Assembly: GCF_921293095.1 (NCBI RefSeq)
Contig: NC_060246.1
Location: forward strand, 140,120,198-140,184,197
DNA: 64,000 bases
Origin: Ischnura elegans
Lineage: Eukaryota; Arthropoda; Insecta; Odonata; Coenagrionidae
Direction of reading: 5' to 3'
Part shown: positions 10,732 to 20,740 of the stretch, in pieces
Layout of the letters: each line of letters starts with the position of its first letter
Position numbering within the stretch: position 1 is the stretch's first letter
The notes under the pieces: model-generated
Told to the model about the DNA's origin: nothing
The model's input: the letters and a program-made list of their open reading frames with translations, nothing else
Databases searched by the model: none
Translations under genes and position numbers: made by a program

Positions 10732-11625
10732 ATGGAGTTCATGGCTAGTATTTCCTTGTTCCGGGAGCATATCGCTCTCGTAGGGATAGTCAATTTTCTA
10801 CTAACTTTGGGAATCATTCCTAAAGCGAAGAGATGCGGATGTGGAGGCTTGCGAGCTGTGAAGTCCAAGGGCAAGGGCAGGGTTCCCACTTACAGCTGTA
10901 GGAATCCGGAGTGCCTGAAGTCGACCACCATAAAGGCGCAGACTTTCTTCGCAGGATTTCATTCCAGCATAGCCGATGTTATGGCGGTTGCTGTCGGCTG
11001 GCTGAATCGCTATCCTGCCGATGTCATTGCGATGGAAGTACGGCTGGAAAGACACACTGTGGCAAGAATAGTTTCCAGCTTGAGGGAGCTCATTCTTGTA
11101 TGGCTACAGGAGGAGAGTCGGCAGATAGGGGGCCCAGGACACATCGTAGAAATTGACGAGAGCGCCTTTGGTCGCCGGAAGTACAATCGTGGCAGGATGA
11201 CCAGGACCAAGTGGGTATTGGGAGGAATTGATAGAGGAACCCGAGAAACCTTCCTTTGTCATGTTGATCGACGAGACGCTTCCACACTCAACGAGGCGAT
11301 CCAAAAGTTCGTCAAGAAGGGGTCGATAATTAAGACGGATATGTGGAGGGGTTATAGTGGGCTGGCTGACTTGGGATATCACCACGACGTTGTAAACCAC
11401 TCGGTCAACTTCGTTAAGCCAGGAGAAAAGTTGACCCACACCCAGAATATAGAAAATTTGTGGTCTACAATAAAGAGGGATATGAGGAGAAGGATCGGTA
11501 GAATATGCGTGGAGTCCTTTGAGACACATTTAGTGGAATATGTGTGGAGAAGTAGGCACCATAAAAAGAAGGAATTGTACGCTGATTTTTTTAGAGCGTT
11601 GACATACTTTTATCCAAATAAATAA
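10732..11625 (+). CDS. Merlin/IS1016-type DDE transposase, intact
   Basis: A 297-codon uninterrupted frame that would catalyse cut-and-paste of the surrounding element in the nucleus. The N-terminal part has a zinc-ribbon-like Cys set (C35, C37, C56, C61; CGCGG then SCRNPEC). A helical DNA-binding region of about residues 80-125 follows. The catalytic domain has the family blocks EIDESAFGRRKYNRGR (D142), WVLGGIDR (161-168), TDMWRGY (D203), VNHSVNFV (221-228) and HTQNIENLW (E241). The spacings D142-D203-E241 fit the D-D-E arrangement of Merlin and bacterial IS1016/IS1595 relatives, and the length is in the usual 250-350 range. The ATG at 10732 is chosen because it follows a TATA box by about 60 bp and starts the open frame; a second ATG lies at codon 4. 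No stop, frameshift or missing catalytic residue is visible. Whether it is spliced or expressed cannot be told. Confidence 0.93.
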   Translation: MEFMASISLFREHIALVGIVNFLLTLGIIPKAKRCGCGGLRAVKSKGKGRVPTYSCRNPECLKSTTIKAQTFFAGFHSSIADVMAVAVGWLNRYPADVIAMEVRLERHTVARIVSSLRELILVWLQEESRQIGGPGHIVEIDESAFGRRKYNRGRMTRTKWVLGGIDRGTRETFLCHVDRRDASTLNEAIQKFVKKGSIIKTDMWRGYSGLADLGYHHDVVNHSVNFVKPGEKLTHTQNIENLWSTIKRDMRRRIGRICVESFETHLVEYVWRSRHHKKKELYADFFRALTYFYPNK

Positions 11626-11626
11626 A
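11617..11626 (+). terminator. Poly(A) signal overlapping the transposase stop codon
   Basis: The sequence AAATAAATAAAA contains overlapping AATAAA hexamers (11617-11622 and 11621-11626), and the TAA stop (11623-11625) lies within the second. The transcript would have a very short 3' UTR, a compact arrangement typical of small DNA transposons. Confidence 0.5.
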
Positions 11627-11945
11627 ATATATAAGAACCTGACAAGGCTTTTAGCCGCTCATGTGTTTGACAATGCTTACATCGTCTGTGATCGTAGCTT
11701 ATTGACAATGCCCTTTTCAGGGCTACCTCAGGTATTGGTTTGATTGGCTTTTATTTGAATGGTCATTCAAATTGATATTAGCGGTAGACTTGAGAGCGTA
11801 CAACAGTTCTGTAGATAACTTTAATTTGGTGGTACCCAATAGTGCATTTTTAACATTCATGGCCTTTTCGCTTCCGTTCTCATCACATTTTTTACTCACT
11901 GAAGAGAGAAGAAGACTAAAGTGTCATTCCTGGTGAAAGGGGTAA
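11627..11945. other. Merlin interior downstream of transposase
   Basis: No recognisable gene or domain between the transposase and the LINE fragment; AT-rich, with a few T-rich runs. Confidence 0.4.
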
Positions 11946-12430
11946 AGTGATCTGAGTGTCGTTAATACATCAGATTCATCATTTCAAATAGCAACCGTAC
12001 CAAATAGAGGAGAGAGTATTCTTCATTTATTAGCGACAAATATACCTCATCAGGTAATAAACGTGAGCACTGTTGAGGGAATAAGTGACCATAAGGTAGC
12101 AATAGCAAAGTTGTCTCTAAATACCATTGGAAGTTTTAAAACGGAACGTACAATTTTCATTTTTAAAAAAGCTTATTTTGATTGGTTTAAGAGTTATCTG
12201 AAAAATGCTTTCCCCCTGTTTCAATAATCAATGGTAATGCAAAAGGTAGTGGGTACTTGGAAAGCTTTTATATCGCTCGTAACTTTGGGAATATATAGCT
12301 ACATCCCTAGTAAAACAAAAAAGAAGGTAGCGAACCGGGATGGTATTACGCGGAAAGGAGAAATTCATTGAGGCGACAGAGAGTATGCAATACAAAAATA
12401 AAAAGAGTCCCTATAAAGAGTCACGGATTT
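11946..12430 (+). pseudogene. LINE endonuclease-to-linker fragment
   Basis: An open stretch of about 93 codons (11946-12224) reads ...NRGESILHLLATNIPHQ...VEGISDHKVAIAKL.... This matches the end of the apurinic-like (EEP) endonuclease domain of non-LTR retrotransposons, where the family has S-x-L-D-L-x-x-T-N and a catalytic G-I-S-D-H. The G-I-S-D-H block is intact. After a frameshift, IYSYIPSKTKKK followed by a basic stretch matches the FIPSKTxxxKxxPW linker between endonuclease and reverse transcriptase. The start of the endonuclease and the whole reverse transcriptase are absent, so it is a dead internal fragment. It is inside the Merlin interior, so it was either inserted or captured. The clade is uncertain; CR1/Jockey-like is plausible. 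Confidence 0.78.
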
Positions 12431-12480
12431 ATCCCCTAATGATCGCGACTTAATAATAAACTAAAAATGTACTGGTGGTT

Positions 12481-12640
12481 GGTCACCCACTGCCAAACAC
12501 CCGAGAGGCTGCTCGCATGGAGTTATGCAGATGTAGAAGAATAAATCTACATCTACATAATACCCTGCGAGCCACCTCTAGGGTGTTTGGCAGGGGGTGA
12601 TCAATAGCCAGCATGCAGCATGCATTTGGACTCCCACATG
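12481..12640. repeat. Extra minisatellite units in the Merlin interior
   Basis: Two units of the arm minisatellite lie outside the inverted arms and are oriented head to head. CTGCCAAACACCCGAGAGGC near 12491-12510 is on the minus strand, with text that continues through GCATGGAGTTATGCAGATG as in the right arm at 14111-14150. TTTGGCAGGGGGTG at 12585-12598 is on the plus strand, followed by GCATGCAGCATGCA. They show that the repeat spreads independently of the arms. Confidence 0.8.
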
Positions 12641-12687
12641 CACACCGCACCGTCCAAAAAACGTCCCGTATAATAACAAACTATACT

Positions 12688-14905
12688 ACTATATGCTGTT
12701 AGAAAAAATAATTGAATTAAGAAACATGCATTAAGTTTTACATAGGTTAGTAGGCTACACTACAAGTCATGCAATCTATCTACGAGTTCTATTGCTGTCG
12801 TTATAATCTCTAATTGATCGTGGAAAATATGACATTCGGAATCTGTCTGTTCTACAATCTATCTCTCTTATTTTATTTATATGAACTGATCTTCCGTAGT
12901 ATGTTGGCGTCCGCAAGATAAATATTACGTAAGTAAATAAAGTAGTGCATGTCGGTGAAAACTCACACCCTGCCACACTAATATTTCTATGACCGTAAGT
13001 CATAACTAAAACCGTACTTCATAAGTAAGAGAAATGATCCAGATGGCATCCATAATTCTGGAGGAGTGGAGTAAATATTAAAGGTCTGTCCGGAAAAAAC
13101 GGGAAGTTTCCACAAATTTCATTTTTTCGCAGGAGAATAGATGGCAACAGTTCACTTTTTATGAATTTTAATTTAGTTTTTCATATAAAAGCAAAGTATA
13201 AAATCAATCTGTCGAGTAAAAGTCACGGAAATCCGTTGCACTGAAGATAGGGGTGAATTAACGAACAAACTGACAGCAGTCCAAGCATGTTACGATGCGT
13301 GCTAGTTAAAGTTAAAATTGAAAAATTGCGCAATGGTGAATTCTTGAAAATAACGTACCCGCAACGAAGATATTTCATTCAAGGTACAAAATTTGAGACT
13401 GTAGACTCCAAAAGATGAAGGAGTTAGACTCAATAATGATGTATGGTGGAGTAAACATATTCGGGAAATGACAGGTCAAGATAATCGTAACTAATCGCAG
13501 TCCCCCATTTTTAGTTAGTTTATACTTTAGTTAGACCCCATTCGGAATACATCTTCATGTATTTGATACCCCGCGAGTCACCACTAGGCTGTTTGGCAGG
13601 GGGTGATCAATAACGACCAATGTTGTCATCCTCATGAAATAGGCTTTAAGCATAGAAGTTAGAACGCGTAGAGAGAGGAGCTGCCAGGTCCTTAGTGTAA
13701 CTAACCTCTTAGAACAACTCGAAAGGAATCTTTGTCTGACCGTTGACTGGCAACTAGATTAAACCTGATATGTTAATCCAAGGGCAGTTTATTTTCCGAC
13801 GAAGGTAGCCAGAAGGTAGACTCTTGCTTACTGGATGCTGGTGATTGATCATCCCCTGCCAAACACCTCTGTAGGAGGCCTGCAGAGTAATATGTAGCGG
13901 TAGATATTGGCTTCATTCTGTTGTCTCCCTAGGCCATAGAAGAGCCTCGATAATAGCTTCAATCATATAAATCTACTTTAACTACGAATGAATGTGCACG
14001 TATAAAAATGATGTAGATTATATGCTTTCATTTATCCATTGCTCCATTGGGGAGCGCGCTGGTGGGGATTCTTTTACTTGCTGCATGCTGGTGGTTGGAC
14101 ACCCCCTGCCAAAGACCCGAGAGGCTGCTCGCATGGAGTTATGCAGATGTAGAAGAATAAATAAAGTAGTGCAGGTCGGTGAAAACTCACACCCTGCCAA
14201 ACACTAATATTTCTATGACCGTGCGGTGTGCATGTGGCGGTCCTGTTGCATGCTGCATGTTGGTGATTTGTCACCTTCTGCCAAACACCCTAGAGGTATT
14301 ATGTAGATGGTGATTACAGGCTTTTCTTTTTCCATGCGCTTGTGGTGATCTTGGTGATTGGACACCCCGTGCCAGACACCCTTGACTCGCATGGAGTTAT
14401 GTAGATACAGAAGATTAAATGAAGAAGTGAAGGTCAGCGAAAGCTCACACCCTGCCAAACACCTTTGAGGAACCTCGTCAACAGAATTCTTGAAACACGT
14501 GGACAAGCTAAAAATTGGGGTGGGGGAGAAAAAGGAGCTTTTCGCGTTCCCCCCTCCACTCACAAAATTTCGGCGTTGCCAAGTCAGGGGAGGCAATGGG
14601 CGTCAATTTGATCACTTTTCGTAAAATCCTTATTTCTCATCGTAGAACCTCGATCAAAAGACGCATTTAATCGCTCAACGGCAATGAGTATGATAGGTGT
14701 AATTGTTTACCTCCAAGTACTGGCATTAGTAAAGTAAAAAATGTACTACGAAAGGTCATATCGGCAGCGGTTACCTCATACTGTGACGGCGAGGACCGCG
14801 AGGACCCGGATTATAGCTGAGAGCCCGAGAAAGGGTTCGAAAAAGGTTCGCCCTTCCGTCCAGTATACCTGACCATTTCTTGGCCCCAGAAAACTACCAC
14901 TAACC
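12688..14905 (-). repeat. Right terminal inverted arm, 2,218 bp
   Basis: Mirror image of 5751-7968 with equal length and, in all blocks compared, the same sequence apart from 12798. It includes the mirror copies of the minisatellite (about 14016-14471) and of the arm open frames (12776-13003, 13992-14207, 14213-14596), which are not called as genes. The terminal bases are ...CCACTAACC. Confidence 0.9.
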
Positions 14906-14913
14906 GAAATTTT
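14906..14913. repeat. Right 8-bp target-site duplication GAAATTTT
   Basis: Exact copy of 5743-5750 immediately outside the right arm. The pre-insertion locus would be sequence up to 5750 joined to 14914 onward. Confidence 0.9.
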
Positions 14914-16657
14914 TCCTAATTTGCGTCATTAATTTAGATTATAGTTTGATGAAGGTGTCGAACAAAGTTTCCCTCCCGGTAGCCATGCCATTATACAATT
15001 ATTAACTTTTTTTTACATGTTCACAGATAATATTTTATTTCTACGCTCTTTATCCCTTCGAAAGTTTCCCTTATTCCGCTTTCCTTTCATTATTGTTTTA
15101 GTAGGGCTATGTTCAAAGGAGTTTTCGTCAATTTGTATGAAGAATGAGCCAAAATTACAGAAAATAATCGATTATTTTTAGGATGTCGAATGCCATTCTC
15201 TTTATGACAAGAATGTGTATCCCAAAGGCTGAGAACCTCGTTTCATTGTGGATTACAGTCCTTTCCTCCGCTTAGAATTTTCTTAGGTCCCTTTTCTTGT
15301 GCTTAGTTAGGCCACTCCATTACCGATAGCTTCTTTTTCAATGATCTGTTCCTCCACGAAAGACTCAATGTAGTCAATCTTTCAACTTCACCATCGTATT
15401 AGTGTGTTTAGCAAGTTTCCTGAAAAAGGCATTCTTTTAGCTTCCTAAAAATTTGTAAATCCTATCGCTTCCCTTTCTGCGTGTTCTTCTTCTCTTTCCA
15501 TTTCATTTAGCATCACTTTCCCTCACTACGTTTCTTTTCATTGAAATTTCAGCTCCATTTGTTCCCAGCCCTCTCCCCGTTCGACGTCCTGTCTGCCTCT
15601 GGCATCGCGCACACAATGGATATCCCTTCGTTGGCTGTCAATAACGATGAGTCTAAAAATTTGAATTGATACTCTGATACTCTTCGCCGTTCTAATTTAA
15701 TCCAAGCTTTCTGCCTTCAGGAACGTTCTTGTGAGATTTCCCATCTGTATCTCATTATCAATCTATTATAATTCTCTTACATGAGGGTGAAATATTCGTT
15801 AAAGTAAGGCTCATTCTTTCCTCTAGGAGTAGAATTAAATTTCCCCATAATTCGTCAGGGGTCTACTGTGGATTATAAAAAGATGAGTAAGGCATACCTC
15901 TTTTGAGGCAGATGATCGCTTAGGGATGTCAATCAACTAATTTGAACGCCGTACTATTTAGCTCTCACGTTAATATTTAAAGACGTAAGAAATTTTTAAT
16001 GTGTAAACGTAAATTCTTCTAATAATGCATTTAATAAACACACTAATTATGTATTTTCTGATTGAGATCTAATACTCATCTGCAAGCTATGCCTAGCTTC
16101 TGCCTGTATACTTCCTGAGTGATTTTATTTCCTCAACTGTACCTTGGTACTCTTAGTGAAAATCGCCTCTTGCTGAAATCAACCAATATACATATTGGGA
16201 CATTGCGTCAGCATGTTTTTGAATTAGTAGCCAGAGAAATGTAATGTTTGTTCATTTTTCTTTTACTTAGTCGTTTCTCTTGTTCCATCTTCTAGTTATA
16301 TGTTGAAAATTTAAGCCTTTATGTCATTTTCTTGCCATACATTTTCCTCGCGCTTAGTGCGCCGTAAAAAAATTACATGCTCTGCTCTTATATACTGTCA
16401 TCCTGACCATCGGAAAATACGATAAACTTTCAGTGCACTTCCGTCGCCCCCTTAATTTTTCCCAAAAAGAAACGTAATTTACGGGGACACGGGAGACTTT
16501 AAACGTATTTCGCTCGGCAAAAATTTTGACATCGCGGAAGATCTCCCGATTCAGGGATAAGGGAAAAACTTGTTCCGGAGTCATGTTCCCTAACGACATA
16601 CATGCAGCTCTGAAACCGCAGCCGTCAGGGAGGCATTAAAATAAAAAGAGATGGTCG
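14914..16657. other. Non-coding AT-rich sequence
   Basis: No recognisable domain and no open frame worth naming on either strand; the minus frame at 16354-16599 has no family resemblance. Confidence 0.5.
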
Positions 16658-17720
16658 GAGGGGGTTATACGGAGGGGGGGGGGGGAGGAGCGGGGGAGAA
16701 AAAAAATCTCGGCTGACACCCGGACTGCTACTACTACCTACCTATCTACTGTCCTCCATGTTTCCCGACGTCCACACCCCCCCCCCCTTTCGCATCTCCC
16801 GGGACACTTTGACTCCATTTATTCCCTCCGTTCCTTTTACCGTCATATCCCTCTTCCCCCATCCGTCGACGTCTGCCTACACATCCTCTTTATCCTCCCG
16901 CGCAGCGCCGCTCCTATTCCTCGTACGCGTTTCGCTGTCCGCCTCGGGGTGCGGATTCCAGCCGCCAAGGGGTTTCAGCAGCGCACGAGGGACGAGGGGA
17001 GTGGGGGTGAAGAAAAAAGGGACGCACCGCGTAATGGACGCGTAACCACATTAAGCCCGCTTCCACGCCTGGAAATCACGTTGCTCTCGGATTTCCCTCC
17101 AGCCTCTCCCACCCCACAAACATTTCCCCTCGCCTTCTCCTCTCACGCTCCGAACCCTATGAAGTCACGTTGTATCCCCGCCGACTCATCTCAGAACCGC
17201 CCACTGACACCCACCCCCTCTCCTCCTCCTCATCCGTTGAGTAACCACCTCACTACAGTTCCCACTCCACCCTGTTACATCGAAGTACCGCCCTACAACG
17301 CCTATATTCTCTCCCCACCGGTCCTCGCTTCCCTGGAACAACTCCCTCACCCTCTTCGCCTACTTTTTTTCCCTTTTCCTCACTCTTTAAAAAAAATCCT
17401 CGTCCCCAACCCGTTCTCTCCCTCCACATGCCGTTCTTTATCCCTCATCCCCTTCATTCCACATTGAATTTTTAGTTTCCTTATGCGTTTTACACCTTCG
17501 CTCGCCTTTCCATTTTCTCTTCCTTTTTTTCATCAATTCCTCTCCCCTTCCCCTGGCACTCTCGTCCGCTCTGCGTCTCCTCTTCCCCTCGGAACACCTT
17601 CCAGGAGACATTTTATGTGATGTTTGCCTGATCCATTACCGGGCGGGGCTGGTTCCTCTTCATTTTATCCCCGCCCGACAGCACCTCCAATTGCGGTGCC
17701 ACGGAGCCTGTATTACTCCA
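16658..17720. other. GC-rich, strand-asymmetric island
   Basis: It starts with a G run of about 14 (near 16673-16686) on the plus strand. It then switches to C-rich top-strand sequence with a run of about 10 C near 16779-16788, followed by roughly 800 bp of C/T-rich text. The plus frames 16758-17045 and 16949-17467 are Pro/Ser/Leu-rich readings of pyrimidine tracts with no domain. CpG is fairly frequent around 16860-17060, so a regulatory role is possible but unsupported. Confidence 0.5.
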
Positions 17721-20700
17721 CCCTGTCAGACGAAATGGCTGGAGAATAAAAAATTTTCATCGCTATTCAGTATTTTATATGCGTACTTAATGTATTCAAT
17801 TCTCGTGGATAACTTTCGCCCGTCGAAGTTTGAAAGAATTGTGTTCTAAGGCAAGCTTATATCGTGATGTAGTAGATTTGAGTCCGATTTATCACATCAT
17901 GTTTTCAATTCGTTGTCATTACGCCTTCTGTTTCCTGTCTAATTCCCCTTTTCCCTTTATCCAAGGGTATTTATATCCTTCCATCAAATAGTTGCAATAC
18001 TGTAGAGGTCTTTTGTTCGTTATTTTGTAAACAAATGCTGTTTTTTCATGGTGGTAATTACCATATATTGGGGAAATATAGTGATGTTTGATATACTCAG
18101 TCTTGTATTCTTTTATTACTCCCATAAAATATTTTGCGTCAATCATCGTTAAGTTGAAGTTAATAATAAATATACATCTTTATGTCTTAGCGATGATATT
18201 AATATTGTTTAATACCATTTTCTACACTTATTTATGAAGGTAACTCGAAGAATTGTGGAGGATTCATTGGTAGTTTTAGGCTTAAAACCCTCCAATATTG
18301 TCATCCACGGGCTTTTACTGAAAGTGAGCTCGGAGGAGATTAACCGCTGGAAGCTGTTTTATCGTGTTTCCCGGGATTCATTAGGCTCACGGCAGAGTTA
18401 TGCCCCGACAGGACTGTTATTTATCAGATATAATTCTTCGCAGCTGGGGGAAATGCCTCCGGTGAGTTACTGGCATCCCTCATCTTCCTCAAAAGAATGG
18501 TCATCTCAGTTTTCCCTATTCTTTATTTTCCTAGCTCCCATCTTCTCCACTCGAGCTCGTATCTTCTCCAAAAGGGAGGAGACCCCTTCATCTTCTCCGC
18601 CCACCTCCGCCTCTCGAGTATTACACTCACTCTGTCTCTCTCAAATTTATGCCCATCTCGCCTTTTATGAGTCGCGCGCGAATACCACGGCTTCCCCTAA
18701 TCTCCCAGGCGGCTGCAGCTCCTCCCTTTCCTCCCCACCTCCACTCAAGAGAGGAAATAGACGCGGTGAGAGAGAGGAGGAAAACGGTTCCTCGTCATAC
18801 AGCAAGCAGCGTGGGGGTCACTCCCTTGACTATCATCAACGACTCCATCCCGTCATTATCCTGAAGGAAACGGTTCGCGCACCCCTTCTCCCCCTTTTTA
18901 ATAATTATATTCACCCAATGTTTACCGGTGTTCTTCGGAATTTTTGTTGACTTTCGGCAGGGTAGACAGAAGAGTGGTCTGTTGGAAAAACAGGGAAATT
19001 ATCCGCCAGCGATCGCCCCGCCCTTGTCCTTCGGACCCCCTTCCGCGGCGAAAGGGGTTGATTTGTCGGCAGGGGTGCAGAGACACGTCCGCCGTCATTA
19101 GGGGCGACGGGAAAGGCCGTGACTCGGAGCGACGGGCGGGCTTTGGAGGCGAGGTTGTGGACTAACGGATCTCGCTCTGCGTGAGCGAGTGCAAGCGTTC
19201 ATAAGGGTTGATGGTGAGAATGGGTGGTGAGATGTTTCACCGGAGTAGCTATGCTGGATTTGCAGGGATAGCTATGACAGGATTACCTTGAAGTGAAATG
19301 TAAATTCAATGCAAGTGCTTGAACAGTGAAATCAGTTATTTCACAGCCTAGATATCACAGTAAAAACACGTTTTCGAGTATCATTATAACAATTTTTTTT
19401 CCATCTAACCATGGTTAGACTCCATAAAATAAATCTAGAACAACTACCTGTAATATATCTAGAGCGACTAATGCAGTACACGTTATCAATGATGATGATG
19501 TTTAAGTAAGCGAAAAAATGAGTTGTTTTGTTTCAGTGTTTTTAAATTCGCAGCTGCATAATAAGGTCTGTAATTATATACAGCAAATATGGATAACATC
19601 TTCTACTTTTTAATTTAATTGACCGAAAATCTCACATAAAAAGGCATGATTATCTGAAAAGTAAAATCGTGTATCGATTCACTCTTCTACCATAAAGGAA
19701 TTCAATGTCTGAAACGGAAAATCGAGTCACTTTGAATTCTGATTCGGTGAATAGTTTTAGCCAGCTGAGATCCAACCTGGAGGATCTTCACAAATTTTAT
19801 GCAAGGAGCTTTAACCTAACAGATTGAGGCTTGTCCCACGGCTGGTTATCACCTTCGATTTTCCAAGACTAGAATTGTCTTCAGAACATTTGATAATGAG
19901 TATTAAAAAACTAAACTTAGAGTTCCGATGCTCTTGGTTTACATCTATCTTGTTTACCCTTACCCGGTTCCATAAATTATTGCCGTCTTCTCCTAAGTTC
20001 GCTGCTGGTTTACGTTCGATGGTAGATTATTGGTAGTCGAATAAGATTTATTTATTCGATAATTTGATTATAGAGATCGAAAATCACTTCTATGGTTCCT
20101 AATTCTCAATGAAGAATATTTGAAATATCTCGTAGAAACTAAAGAAAAATTGCAGAAACAAGTTAATTTGCTTGAAGATATATTCCATCACCGAACAAAC
20201 CGCTCGACCATGAATTTATTTGGCATGAAAACTTGAATTTAAATGTACATACCAATGAAAATCTTGACTGAAGACTACATTTTTGATAGTCAGAAATGAC
20301 AGTTATTATCATCAAGCAATTGTATCTGTCTTTAGTGAGATAAAAGGTAGGTAATACACGATACTATAGGTGACAAATGGTGTGAGACTTAGTATCCTCT
20401 CTTGTCTTTGCTACAGAATATCTGAAGTAGTATTATTTGACGGATTCTCTCATCACTCCGGTCAGGAAACTTTACAGCTGTTGCCAGAGGCCATAATAAA
20501 AAGTGGCTGAAAAAAAAATAATAAAGGAGTTACTCATTCAAACTTTGATAAAATACCGCCTCTCTTTAGCCGAGGTTTCATTGTCATATTTGAGAGTCAG
20601 CAGTGTAACCTAAGTTTACGTATTAATTGCCTGGCATCGGAGACTTAGTTTCGCTCAAGGTGGTACCATATATAATTAATTCATCTTTTCATTATCTGAT

Positions 20701-20740
20701 ATCAAGAGATATCTTATTCGTAGCCCTAATTACTCTCTAA
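17721..20740. other. Non-coding, with a GC-rich patch at about 18470-19170
   Basis: Mostly AT-rich. The patch at 18470-19170 is C/T-rich then CpG-rich (GGCGACGGGAAAGGCC and similar). The 238-codon open frame 18234-18950 crosses it. It has no recognisable domain and its second half is Ser/Pro-rich low complexity, so it is not called as a gene. Confidence 0.45.

Larger units (their letters stand above)
5751..14905. mobile_element. Giant Merlin-family DNA transposon, 9,155 bp
   Basis: The ends are GGTTAGTGGTAGTTTTCTGG and its exact reverse complement, flanked by a perfect 8-bp duplication. Two inverted arms of 2,218 bp enclose a 4,719-bp interior with an intact Merlin/IS1016-type DDE transposase at 10732-11625. 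Merlin elements are known to begin with GG and to duplicate 8-9 bp, so ends, duplication length and transposase all agree. The interior also contains a pogo-like pseudogene, a hAT MITE and a LINE fragment. Published Merlin copies are usually a few kb or less with much shorter terminal repeats, so the size and arm length are unusual. The near-identity of the arms suggests recent insertion or ongoing homogenisation. An intact transposase between matching ends makes it a plausible autonomous copy; activity is not shown. Confidence 0.88.

Noticed and set aside
10801..11529. Minus-strand frames of 65-141 codons opposite the Merlin transposase
   Set aside because: Antisense shadows of a conserved coding sequence.
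18234..18950. 238-codon open frame, the longest outside mobile elements
   Set aside because: No domain, signal or plausible start context; its second half is Ser/Pro/Arg low complexity over a GC-rich patch where stop codons are rare.
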